Positions 44,998 through 54,007 of a stretch of DNA of 64,000 bases are shown piece by piece (within the stretch, counting starts at the first letter, position 1; every line of letters starts with the position of its first letter). Both the position numbers and the translations under genes were made by a program. Source of the stretch: Bin55 sp965220235 (GTDB lineage Bacteria > Pseudomonadota > Gammaproteobacteria > Pseudomonadales > Azotimanducaceae); the NCBI GenBank assembly GCA_965220235.1, contig OZ244815.1, positions 3,162,001-3,226,000 on the forward strand, in the 5' to 3' direction. The notes below the pieces were generated by a model that did no database searches, had not been told where the DNA came from, and worked only from the letters and a program-made list of their open reading frames with translations.

Positions 44998-46969
44998 ACT
45001 CACATTCCACGATCGTCTTGACGTCAAGTCGACGTTAGCGACAGGCGATGTCATCGAGCTATTCAAACGGTCATTGAGATACCTCTGGCCGCAGCGTCGC
45101 TTATTTAGTGCACGCGTCGGACTCATGATCGTCATCTACGGACTGGGCTTGATCGTTCCTTGGTTACTGAAAATCGTCGTCGACCACGGGGTCATGCAAC
45201 AACCGATCGAAGTTGGTGCTGATGGTTTCCTATTTCCGAGTTTCATGTCGCCGTTTCTTAATTTCGTGGCAAGTATGGAACCGTTATCGGTCACGCTATA
45301 TACGCTTCTATTCCTAGGGTTCATGTTCTTATTCGTGGGTTACTCAGGCAACACTTTGCTAGAGGCGAATCTAGCGGAAGGCGCGGATGTTGCAACACGT
45401 TCTGAAAACAAGATCAGTGCTGGTTTTAGCGCCGCGCACGGTCTCGTGGGGTTACTAGATCTCTGCATCGCGATTCGACTTTCCCAACGCATCACGGATC
45501 ACGTTCGACGAGCAACCTTCTGGCGTCTCTCATGTCAATCCATGCCGACGCTGAATCTGCAACGAACTGGTGATGCATTGTTCCGTGTATTACACGATGC
45601 ACCTTCGATCGCAGCGATTTGTCATGCACTGACATTGAATCCGCTCGCCATGTTCATCAGTGTCGGCGCGAATCTTTGGGTATTAGCCGCGGTCTACGGC
45701 GGTGTCGCACCATCACTGGTTTGGATTGGGTTTTCTGCGGTCTTTCTGACGCTTGTCGCAACATCGCCGCTCGCACGATGGGCACGCCGTGTCAGCCAAG
45801 CTAGCCGGGCATCAGGAAGCGCGACCACGGACGAAATCGAGGAAGGTCTAAAGCATGTCGCCGCGGTGCAGAGTCTCGGAACCACAGATCGGCAAAGGAA
45901 GCAATTCGCCGATGCAAGTCGCGAGTCATTTCGTCAAAGTTTGCTTTTGGTTTGGGTCCTATACGTCGTTGAATGGATTGCCGAAAACGTTCATTTGGTG
46001 TTCGCGACCGCTGGTTTTTGGGTGATTTTCTCTGGGATTATTCGAGGGGACCTCACTCTTGGCGACGCGCCAGTAGTGCTTCGAATGTACAGCTTGCTTT
46101 ATGAAACGTCGATGCAATTCGGACGAATCTGGATTGACCAACAAGACAACGCCGCAGCCGCGCGCCGAGTGTTCTTTTCGATGGATCACGATGTTGAAGC
46201 AATAACGCGTAATCGCCATACGCACTCAGGCCGAATGGATGGAGACGTTTCGCTACGCTTCGACGGCGTTGGATTCCACTACCCCGACGGCAGACGAGCG
46301 TTGGAAAACGTGAGCTTCGAAGCTCGCGTCGGCGAGACGATAGCAATCATGGGTCCTAGTGGAGCCGGCAAAACCACGCTGGCATACATGATTGCGAAAT
46401 TCTTGGAGCCGACGGAAGGACGTGTATTGCTCAACGATGTCGATCTTGCGGATTTGGATGTGCGTAGCGTGCGCGAGAACGTCGCCTATGTATTCCAAGA
46501 ACACCAGCTGCTGACCGACACGGTGGCCGCGAATCTTCGAGTCGCTAAACCAGACGCTACGCTCGATGAGATGAAACAGGTCTGTCAAATGGTTGGTGCA
46601 CTCGAATTTGTGATGGCGATGCCCGATGGCTTTGATTCGAAAATCGGACGCGGAGGCGGAACACTCTCAGTGGGTCAGAAGCAACGCTTGAGTATCGCTC
46701 GGGGATTGCTGAACGATGCACGCATCTTGATTCTCGATGAACCCACTGCTGCGCTCGACCCTGTGAACGAGACTTTACTACTCGACACAATAAAGATGTC
46801 GCACACGCGCCTCAATATCGTCATTGCTCACCGTATTCGTACCATCGATCAAGCCGACCGTATCCTCTTTCTCGATCAAGGCACGATCATCGAAACGGGT
46901 TCTCCCTCAGAGCTGCGGAATCAGAAAGGCAGTTTCTACGAACGTTTCGTCGATATTGCAGAGGTATGA
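44990..46969 (+). CDS. ABC exporter, fused permease-ATPase, second half
   Basis: A 659-residue partner of the preceding gene with the same design: membrane domain, then ATPase with MGPSGAGKTT, LSVGQKQRLSIARG, ILILDEPTAALDP and VIAHRIRT. Both halves keep the catalytic Glu after Walker B, so neither ATP site is visibly degenerate, and both share the LSVGQ change. An extra segment (TLLEANLAEGADVATRSENK) sits between the second and third helices. ATG start inside the previous gene. Confidence 0.9.
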   Translation: MSELTFHDRLDVKSTLATGDVIELFKRSLRYLWPQRRLFSARVGLMIVIYGLGLIVPWLLKIVVDHGVMQQPIEVGADGFLFPSFMSPFLNFVASMEPLSVTLYTLLFLGFMFLFVGYSGNTLLEANLAEGADVATRSENKISAGFSAAHGLVGLLDLCIAIRLSQRITDHVRRATFWRLSCQSMPTLNLQRTGDALFRVLHDAPSIAAICHALTLNPLAMFISVGANLWVLAAVYGGVAPSLVWIGFSAVFLTLVATSPLARWARRVSQASRASGSATTDEIEEGLKHVAAVQSLGTTDRQRKQFADASRESFRQSLLLVWVLYVVEWIAENVHLVFATAGFWVIFSGIIRGDLTLGDAPVVLRMYSLLYETSMQFGRIWIDQQDNAAAARRVFFSMDHDVEAITRNRHTHSGRMDGDVSLRFDGVGFHYPDGRRALENVSFEARVGETIAIMGPSGAGKTTLAYMIAKFLEPTEGRVLLNDVDLADLDVRSVRENVAYVFQEHQLLTDTVAANLRVAKPDATLDEMKQVCQMVGALEFVMAMPDGFDSKIGRGGGTLSVGQKQRLSIARGLLNDARILILDEPTAALDPVNETLLLDTIKMSHTRLNIVIAHRIRTIDQADRILFLDQGTIIETGSPSELRNQKGSFYERFVDIAEV

Positions 46970-47497
46970 CATGCCCCACTCGCGAGCGGGGCTGCTCCCC
47001 AATTTGAATGACCGGGATTCGCGGCGTCCTGGCCAATGAATGGATGCTGCCGTTTTAAATCTGGCATGATGACTGCCAGTTTCTCTCGGACAAGAGACGA
47101 ATCCGTGATCATCTCAGTCTGGTGCTAAAGTCAAGCAAGTCGTGGTACTCCCTTGACGTGTAATGCGGACTGGTCCAATGCGAGATCAGTTTCAGTGAAT
47201 GATCGAGACTATTTTGGATCAATCTTCAAATTAGCTCAACTAATTTAAACTAAACTTAAATTTAGTACGTATTTTTAGTTAGCACCGTTGCGTCTTCGAT
47301 AGAAAAACGGACTCTCATAATGGGTGTAATGACATTGGCGTGATTGCGCAGGGGACCAAGAAAACGTCGTAACACAACGTCAACTAAACAGCATCAACGA
47401 TTTAGTGCAATCGTAAAATGCGCCGTGCGGTCAGACTCCGCATTGATTAAGCGTTTGGTCTTCCGTATTTCTAGTTCTACACGTTACAGCTCTCCCC
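46970..47497. other. Long intergenic region upstream of pntAA
   Basis: A 528-base non-coding stretch. Its middle (about 47215-47285) is strongly AT-rich and holds an inverted repeat, ACTAAA...TTTAGT at 47249-47266, which could be an operator or promoter region. No RNA gene or riboswitch fold was recognised. The promoter of the transhydrogenase operon is expected here. Confidence 0.4.
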
Positions 47498-48628
47498 ATG
47501 CGGATAGTTACGACCAAGGAAACTTGGCCTGGTGAAAAGCGCGTTGCGTTAGTACCCCAGATAGTTCAAAAACTGACGGATTTAGGTTTCGAAGTCACCG
47601 TTCAGACTGGCTGCGGGGAAGAAGCTGGCTTTACGGATGTTGAGTACGAAGCGGCAGGAGCGGTTTTGACTGAGTATGCGGACGAAGCACTTCGGTATGC
47701 AGACATTGTTCTTGCTGTCAGACCACCGTCACCTGAGGTAATTTCCTGGTATCCCGAGGGTTCAACCTATTTGGGATTCCTCGATCCGTTTAGATTTGAA
47801 GCGACTGTCTCTGCATTTGAAAACTGCAAGGTAGACGCCATATCGCTCGATATGGTGCCTAGAAGCACCCGTGCACAAAAACTTGATGGCTTGTCGTCGC
47901 AAGCGAGTTTGGCCGGATACGCTGCAGTGGTTGTCGCCGCATTCCATTTGCCGCGAATCTTTCCATTGATGATGACGCCCGCTGGTACTCTCTCTCCAGC
48001 TCGAGTCTTCATTATTGGAGCAGGCGTCGCCGGACTACAGGCGATTGCTACCGCACATCGTTTAGGCGCACGAATCGAAGCGTTCGATACGCGACCCGTC
48101 GTCAAAGAAGAAGTACAGAGTCTTGGTGCGCGCTTTCTTGAAATCGATCTTGGCGAACTTGGACAAACTGAACAGGGTTACGCACAGGCTCTTACAGCTG
48201 AACAGGAAGAACTTCAGCGACAAGGAATGGCAGACGCTATCGCGCGTTCGGACATCGTCATCACGACAGCACAGGTTTTCGGAAGACCAGCCCCTCGAAT
48301 CGTCTCGCTCGACATGGTGAAAGCAATGCAACCCACAAGCGTAATGATTGATATGGCGGTGGAATCGGGTGGCAATGTTGAAGGATCCCAACTCGACGAG
48401 ATTGTCGACATCAACGGAGTCAAACTCATCGGTATGGGCAATCTGCCTTCTCAAGTAGCAGGTCACGCGAGCGAGATGTTCTCGTCCAATCTATTCGAGT
48501 ACTTAAGCGAATTTCTGAGCGAGGAGTCCGGGACCGTTAATCTGAGCGTCGAAGACGAGATTCTCGATGCGTCCCTCGTCGTACGGGACGGCAAGGTAGT
48601 TAATGAAAGACTCAAGGAGATGACCTAA
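47498..48628 (+). CDS. pntAA: NAD(P) transhydrogenase alpha subunit, part 1 (NAD-binding)
   Basis: Soluble dI component of the proton-translocating transhydrogenase, which uses proton motive force to reduce NADP with NADH. The 376-residue protein starts VTTKETWPGEKRVALVPQIVQKL and carries the Rossmann motif IIGAGVAGLQAIATAHRLGA, the RQD-loop region (VVKEEVQSLGARFLEID) and MIDMAVESGGNVEGS. The alpha subunit is split in two genes, as in Rhodospirillum rubrum and unlike E. coli. ATG start. First gene of a three-gene operon. Confidence 0.96.
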   Translation: MRIVTTKETWPGEKRVALVPQIVQKLTDLGFEVTVQTGCGEEAGFTDVEYEAAGAVLTEYADEALRYADIVLAVRPPSPEVISWYPEGSTYLGFLDPFRFEATVSAFENCKVDAISLDMVPRSTRAQKLDGLSSQASLAGYAAVVVAAFHLPRIFPLMMTPAGTLSPARVFIIGAGVAGLQAIATAHRLGARIEAFDTRPVVKEEVQSLGARFLEIDLGELGQTEQGYAQALTAEQEELQRQGMADAIARSDIVITTAQVFGRPAPRIVSLDMVKAMQPTSVMIDMAVESGGNVEGSQLDEIVDINGVKLIGMGNLPSQVAGHASEMFSSNLFEYLSEFLSEESGTVNLSVEDEILDASLVVRDGKVVNERLKEMT

Positions 48629-48631
48629 CTC

Positions 48632-48934
48632 ATGGAACTGACCTTCGTATATCTAGCGCTTATCTTGGTGCTGGCGATATTCCTAGGGTTCGAGCTGATC
48701 TCGAAGGTTCCAGCAACGCTACACACCCCTTTAATGTCTGGCGCGAACGCCATCTCTGGGATTACGATCGTTGGCGCACTGCTTGCCGCGGGTAGTAGCG
48801 AAAACACTTCGTTAGCGACGTGGCTTGGTGCAGCCGCTGTTGTGTTCGCCACGATCAATGTCGTAGGTGGTTACCTAGTCACTGATCGCATGCTTGGCAT
48901 GTTCAGATCTCGCACCGATAAAACAGACGAATAA
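48632..48934 (+). CDS. pntAB: NAD(P) transhydrogenase alpha subunit, part 2 (membrane)
   Basis: The 100-residue membrane part of the alpha subunit, with three hydrophobic segments. TPLMSGANAISGITIVGAL is the conserved proton-channel helix. AAGGAG precedes the ATG, and the gene begins 3 bases after the pntAA stop. Confidence 0.95.
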   Translation: MELTFVYLALILVLAIFLGFELISKVPATLHTPLMSGANAISGITIVGALLAAGSSENTSLATWLGAAAVVFATINVVGGYLVTDRMLGMFRSRTDKTDE

Positions 48935-48946
48935 GCCCGATCACTC

Positions 48947-50308
48947 GTGTTAAACCTAGTTGCCATAAACGCCGCCTACATCGTAGCTGCCGGCTTATTC
49001 ATCTTCGGCTTAAAGATGCTTGGGCATCCGGCATCGGCGCGTCGAGGCAATTTCCTGTCAGCACTAGGCATGCTGATCGCCATCGTCGTGACGCTTCTTT
49101 CCGAAGGCATCCTTACCTGGTATTGGATAACGATCTGTGCATTGATCGGCGCGGTCATCGGGGCAGCCGCTGCTAGATTAGTTGCAATGACTGCGATGCC
49201 TGAAATGGTCGCGGTTTTTAATGGGTTTGGTGGCGCCGCCAGTCTCTTAGTCGCTTGGGCAGCGTTGTTTGAATCTCATACTCTGTTCGTTGCGATCACT
49301 GTCACACTTTCGGTCGTCATCGGTGGCGTGACTTTTTCAGGCAGTGTCATCGCTTGGGGCAAACTATCAGAAGTCATGACTTCTCGAGCGATCGTCTTCA
49401 ACGGCCAGCGCGTCGTTAACTCGTTGATACTACTGGCATTACTCGCATGCGCCGTCATGTTTTGCCTTGAGCCTTCAGCTCAATCACCCTATCTCTATGG
49501 TGTCATCGCTTTAGCACTAATTCTTGGAATTTTTGTGGTGATCCCCATCGGTGGTGCGGACATGCCCGTGGTGATCTCACTGTTAAACAGTTACTCCGGT
49601 TTGGCAGCATGTGCGGCAGGATTCGCCATTAACAACATCATCCTCATTGTTGCGGGTTCGTTGGTGGGTGCAGCTGGCATCATCCTGACCAACATCATGT
49701 GCAAGGCAATGAACCGCTCGTTAGGCAATGTGCTGTTTAGCGGGTTCGGTGCAGTGAAAACTGCGACGAAGGTTGAAGGTGAAGTCAAACCTATCTCCGC
49801 GGGTGATGCCTATCTAATTCTTGAAGCAGCCAACTCCGTCACGTTCGTACCAGGATATGGCATGGCAGTCGCGCAAGCACAGCACGTTGTATGCGAACTC
49901 GGCGAATTGCTTGAAGCGCACGGGTGTGAGGTTAGCTATGCCATTCACCCAGTCGCTGGACGCATGCCAGGTCACATGAATGTGTTGCTTGCGGAAGCGA
50001 ATGTGTCCTACGACCAATTAGTAGAGATGGACGACATCAACCCACGATTACCATCCATTGATGTCGCCGTGGTCATTGGTGCGAACGATGTTGTAAACCC
50101 GTCCGCTCGGGACGACGAAGGTAGTCCGATCTACGGCATGCCGATCATTAATGTCGACGAAGCGAAGACGGTCTTTGTACTGAAACGCTCGATGGCATCG
50201 GGTTTCGCTGGTGTCGATAACCCGTTATTCATGGGATCGAATACGCGCATGTTGTTCGGTGACGCGAAAGCATCCATTTCGGAGATCATCAGCGAGTTCA
50301 AACCTTAG
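48947..50308 (+). CDS. pntB: NAD(P) transhydrogenase beta subunit
   Basis: A 453-residue subunit with about eight or nine membrane helices followed by the NADP-binding dIII domain (VPGYGMAVAQAQH, HPVAGRMPGHMNVLLAEA, VVIGANDVVNP, VFVLKRSMASGFAGVDNPLF). GTG start, 12 bases after pntAB. Confidence 0.96.
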   Translation: MLNLVAINAAYIVAAGLFIFGLKMLGHPASARRGNFLSALGMLIAIVVTLLSEGILTWYWITICALIGAVIGAAAARLVAMTAMPEMVAVFNGFGGAASLLVAWAALFESHTLFVAITVTLSVVIGGVTFSGSVIAWGKLSEVMTSRAIVFNGQRVVNSLILLALLACAVMFCLEPSAQSPYLYGVIALALILGIFVVIPIGGADMPVVISLLNSYSGLAACAAGFAINNIILIVAGSLVGAAGIILTNIMCKAMNRSLGNVLFSGFGAVKTATKVEGEVKPISAGDAYLILEAANSVTFVPGYGMAVAQAQHVVCELGELLEAHGCEVSYAIHPVAGRMPGHMNVLLAEANVSYDQLVEMDDINPRLPSIDVAVVIGANDVVNPSARDDEGSPIYGMPIINVDEAKTVFVLKRSMASGFAGVDNPLFMGSNTRMLFGDAKASISEIISEFKP

Positions 50309-50442
50309 CTCGTACTCCGCTTCACACATCTGTCGTCGAAGAAAACCCGTCGTTTATTAGTCTTCTCCGTTTCGCATAATGCAAGGCACGTTTCGTTGAC
50401 GCATTCAGCGTCCGGTCCGATTAAGTCTGCGAACTGGTACAC

Positions 50443-51903
50443 ATGAGCACGATACTTCCCCCTGAACGCAATCCGCTGTGTTGGTACTACGGTTCGGCAT
50501 CCAGCGCATTCGGCATTAAAAACAACGCATTTAGCTACTTACTTTTGCCGTTCACGACCCAAGTACTCGGAATGCCAGGCTACGTCGCGGCGAGTGCACT
50601 AGGGATTGCGATGCTCTGGGATGCGGTTAGCGATCTTCTCTTAGGACATTGGTCCGATAAAACTTCGTCACGATTAGGACGACGACATCCATTTATGTAC
50701 GCTGCGTTGTTTCTTTTACCGTTGTCGTTTTGGGGGATGTTCAACCCTATGGTCGAGCTGACCGACGACATGAAGTTCTGGTATGTTCTGGTCTTTGCCA
50801 TTCTGATCCGTACGTCAACCACTCTCGTTGAAGTTCCTTCAGCAGCCCAGCTCCCTGAACTTGAAGCCCAGTACGAACGGCGAAGTCGTTGGTTATCAAT
50901 CCGTCATGCGTTTGGTTGGATGGGCGGAAACGGCTTACACACGATCAACTTTTTCTTCTGGGTGGGTCACTACACGATGTCCGTCCATACCGGTTACGCC
51001 ATCTATGCGTGGGTCGGCGCAACACTGATCGCCATCACGATCCTAGTCTCATCGCTTGGCACGCAGAGGTATTTCGCAGCATTGCCGCGACCCGATAAGA
51101 GTGACTTCGACAAGAACGCCTGGGCGGTCCTAAAGCACGCATTACGCGAATTAGTCCAGTCTCTTTCAAATAAGAACTTTGCCGTGCTGTTCTTCAACGG
51201 TCTTTTGACTGGCATTGCGGGTGGCATGCTTGCGGCCCTTTATCTCTACAACACCACTTACTTCTTCGGATTCACCGGGAGGCAAATCGGCATGACTGGC
51301 GTATTCGTGCTAATTTCGCCGTTGATTTCAATCGCATCGATTCCGTACTTAGGAAGTATCTTCACAAAACGCCAGATTGCGATACTCGCGATTTCTTGCT
51401 TCATTCTGCTCACACCAGTGCCCTACGTTTTGTTTTTAATGGGTATATGGCCAGCTATGGGTAGCTGGATGTCGCTGTATTGCTATAGTTTTTTCATTGT
51501 TATTGAAGTAGTCTGCCTGATTATCAACGGCGTCATGCTGGACTCTATGATGGCGGATGTCGTCGAAGATAGTGAAGTAGATACCAGTCGTCGCTCAGAA
51601 GGGCTTTTTTACGCGACGCGAGGATTCGCGTCAAAAGCGTTTTCAGCGGGCGGTATTTTCTTAGCGGGAATAATCGTCTCGATCGTCGGTATGGAATCGT
51701 TCGTAACTGCTGCTGACATGACACGAGATCATCGCCTACTACTCACGTCAGTATTTCTTCCGATCTATTGTGGATTACAGATTGCGGCAATCGCATTGCT
51801 CATGTTCTATCGAATCCAGAAAGCTACACACGAGCAGAATTTAGAAACACTTGCGGATCGAAAGCAGTCGCTGGAGGTTGCCACACCTGTATCAGCACCT
51901 TAG
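50443..51903 (+). CDS. GPH-family (MelB-like) sugar/solute:cation symporter, MFS
   Basis: A 486-residue, twelve-segment transporter. The cytoplasmic loop WDAVSDLLLGHWSDKTSSRLGRRHPFM is the GPH/MelB signature (WD..SDP..G..SD.T.SR.GRRRP). Substrate is unknown; glycosides, steroid-like or organic acids are all transported by relatives. It has its own ATG and is separated from pntB by 134 bases. Confidence 0.9.
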   Translation: MSTILPPERNPLCWYYGSASSAFGIKNNAFSYLLLPFTTQVLGMPGYVAASALGIAMLWDAVSDLLLGHWSDKTSSRLGRRHPFMYAALFLLPLSFWGMFNPMVELTDDMKFWYVLVFAILIRTSTTLVEVPSAAQLPELEAQYERRSRWLSIRHAFGWMGGNGLHTINFFFWVGHYTMSVHTGYAIYAWVGATLIAITILVSSLGTQRYFAALPRPDKSDFDKNAWAVLKHALRELVQSLSNKNFAVLFFNGLLTGIAGGMLAALYLYNTTYFFGFTGRQIGMTGVFVLISPLISIASIPYLGSIFTKRQIAILAISCFILLTPVPYVLFLMGIWPAMGSWMSLYCYSFFIVIEVVCLIINGVMLDSMMADVVEDSEVDTSRRSEGLFYATRGFASKAFSAGGIFLAGIIVSIVGMESFVTAADMTRDHRLLLTSVFLPIYCGLQIAAIALLMFYRIQKATHEQNLETLADRKQSLEVATPVSAP

Positions 51904-52314
51904 GTGTGCGAAGGCCCAGATCCAATCGGTAACTGGGCCTCACAGGGAAAGGGCGCGCATCGGGGAAATTACGCCCTTATGTGGAATCATCCACACGAGA
52001 GTATAAAGCAATTTTCATGCCAATCTCACATCACAATCGCGAACCAGATTCCGTCTGCAATTTGAACCAAGCGAACTGGCACTTCAATCCAAGAGTAGGG
52101 ATTTTGAAGTAACAAATGCCGAAGATGCGATCGAAACACACCAATTGAAAGTTCGATTGCCCAAATATTGAGCAACAACAAGTGAGTTACTGCGCAATAC
52201 CGAAAACCTCGGTATCACAAACAGTATGTGACTCTTGATGGCGTGGCGCTTATTGGTAACCAAAGTGAACAATTCGCGAACACTAAGAATCAAACAAAGA
52301 CGGGATAACGCCGA
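51904..52314. other. Intergenic region with one hairpin
   Basis: A 411-base stretch after the GPH transporter. Apart from the hairpin at 51912-51940 I see no gene, and the rest is AT-rich. The nitroreductase promoter probably lies toward the right end. Confidence 0.4.
51912..51940 (+). terminator. Probable transcription-terminating hairpin after the transporter gene
   Basis: AGGCCCAG (51912-51919) and CTGGGCCT (51933-51940) form a perfect 8-bp GC-rich stem 9 bases after the stop codon. No T-run follows, so it may act as an mRNA 3'-end stabiliser or a Rho-assisted stop instead of a classical terminator. Confidence 0.45.
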
Positions 52315-52980
52315 ATGGATCTATACGATGTCATGCGAACAACATTTGCCGCAAGGCAACATCAGACAGAATCAATCAATGATGAAACCATCCATCGTAT
52401 TCTTGAAAACGCACGCTTTGCGCCTAGTGGTGGAAACCGACAAGGATGGCACGTGATCATCATCCGCGATGAACAGAAACGGCAAGCTCTTGCACCACTC
52501 ATCGCACCCGTAATGCAACGGTATCGTGCGATGGTCCAAGCGGGAGAGAATCCCTACAACACAATCGACCCTTCTACGGTTACAGAAGTCGACATCGCAA
52601 ACCAGAAACTCCCGGACACGTTTCTTAACCAATTCACACAAGCGCCGGTACTCTTATTGATCTTGGTAAACCTCAAAGTGGTTGCATCCATGGATCATGA
52701 ACTTGATCGAGTGGGCGTGATATCGGGAGCGTCGATCTACCCGTTTGTTTGGAACATCTTGCTTGCGGCGCGTAACGAGGGACTTGGCGGAACGCTAACC
52801 ACATTCCTTTCCGCTAGTGAACCTAAAGTCAAAGAGCTCTTTGCAATTCCAGATGAATACGCAGTTTGCGCTCTGTTACCGATCGGCAAACCTGTGAAGC
52901 AACTCACTAAATTGCGACGCAAACCAGTCTCCGAATTCACGACAGTCGACTCATTTGAAGGCATGCGCTTCGACCAATAG
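52315..52980 (+). CDS. Nitroreductase family protein (FMN-dependent)
   Basis: A 221-residue flavin oxidoreductase. FMN contacts are suggested by the N-terminal MRTTFAARQ (in place of RRSVR), NARFAPSGGNRQGWHVIII and, at the C-terminus, ALLPIGKPVK. GASIYPFVWNILLAARNEGLGGTLTTF is the central helix-strand segment of the family. The physiological substrate is unknown. ATG start; it lies just upstream of the cox cluster. Confidence 0.9.
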   Translation: MDLYDVMRTTFAARQHQTESINDETIHRILENARFAPSGGNRQGWHVIIIRDEQKRQALAPLIAPVMQRYRAMVQAGENPYNTIDPSTVTEVDIANQKLPDTFLNQFTQAPVLLLILVNLKVVASMDHELDRVGVISGASIYPFVWNILLAARNEGLGGTLTTFLSASEPKVKELFAIPDEYAVCALLPIGKPVKQLTKLRRKPVSEFTTVDSFEGMRFDQ

Positions 52981-53038
52981 TCACACCTTAAATTCAAATG
53001 CGTACTATGCAATCTACATAGTTCGCACGAGATAAGAA

Positions 53039-53479
53039 GTGGAAGAACGAGGCGAGTTCGTCATATCTGCACCGCCGCAGGAAGTATGGGATGCACTGCA
53101 GAAGCCGGATGTCCTTAAAGAGTGTATCGATGGCTGTGAGGAGATGACTCTATCGGAAGATGGAACGTTTGCTTGCGTCGTCGCCATCAAAGTAGGACCG
53201 GTTAAGGCGCGATTTACCGGTACGGTCAAGATTGAAGATCCCAATCCGCCACATAGTTACTTTCTCGACGTTTCGGCACGTGGAGGAGCGGCTGGTTTTG
53301 GCAGCGGGCGCGCTGAGGTCACACTCACCGAAGTAGCCGAAGGTACTCGTCTCAACTACGAGGTACAAGGAACGATAGGTGGCAAACTCGCGCAAATCGG
53401 TACGCGCTTGATTCAATCATTCAGTCGCAAAATGACACGTACGTTCTTTGACAGGTTTTCACACCGCTGGGTAGGATAA
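53039..53479 (+). CDS. coxG: CoxG-like SRPBCC protein
   Basis: A 146-residue START-like domain protein of the carbon monoxide dehydrogenase subunit G family: APPQEVWDALQKPDVLKECIDGCEEM, VGPVKARFTGTVKIED and GSGRAEVTLTEVAEGTRLNYEVQGTIGGKLAQIG. In Oligotropha CoxG helps recruit the hydroxylase to the membrane. GTG start; it precedes coxS by 57 bases, consistent with one operon. Confidence 0.88.
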   Translation: MEERGEFVISAPPQEVWDALQKPDVLKECIDGCEEMTLSEDGTFACVVAIKVGPVKARFTGTVKIEDPNPPHSYFLDVSARGGAAGFGSGRAEVTLTEVAEGTRLNYEVQGTIGGKLAQIGTRLIQSFSRKMTRTFFDRFSHRWVG

Positions 53480-53536
53480 TGCAACTATCTGGTCGCTTCG
53501 ACCTAGGTTCACGTCCCCGGGGGAGGAGAGGGAACA

Positions 53537-53998
53537 ATGAAGGTGGATCTCACCGTCAACGGCACTCAACACGCTGTTGACGTAGCGGACAACGCACTGC
53601 TATCTGATGTCTTACGTGAGACGCTCGGTCTTACCGGTACCCATATCGGCTGTGACACAAGCCAATGTGGTGCTTGCACAGTACATTTGAATGGCAGTTC
53701 TGTAAAAGCCTGTACCGTACTTGCGGGTCAAGCGGACGGTGGCGATGTCACGACGATCGAAGGCATCGCCAACGGTGATGACTTACATCCAATGCAAGTT
53801 GCATTCCGTGCAAACCATGCTCTACAGTGTGGGTTCTGTACACCTGGCATGATCATGAGTGCCATCGACTTGGTCCAGTCCGCAGATGAACCGTTGAGCG
53901 CGGACGAGGTCCGTGAAGGGCTCGAAGGTAACTTCTGCCGCTGCACGGGTTATCACAACATCGTCAAGGCTGTGCTCGACGCACAAGCCAATATGTAG
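53537..53998 (+). CDS. coxS: Molybdenum hydroxylase small subunit (2Fe-2S), CoxS-like
   Basis: The 153-residue iron-sulfur subunit. The plant-type [2Fe-2S] site uses C39, C44, C47 and C59 (GCDTSQCGACTVHLNG...C). The second cluster is in CGFCTPG and FCRCTGY. GGAGGAGAGG precedes the ATG. It is followed by coxL after 9 bases. Confidence 0.95.
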   Translation: MKVDLTVNGTQHAVDVADNALLSDVLRETLGLTGTHIGCDTSQCGACTVHLNGSSVKACTVLAGQADGGDVTTIEGIANGDDLHPMQVAFRANHALQCGFCTPGMIMSAIDLVQSADEPLSADEVREGLEGNFCRCTGYHNIVKAVLDAQANM

Positions 53999-54007
53999 GA
54001 GAACGAC

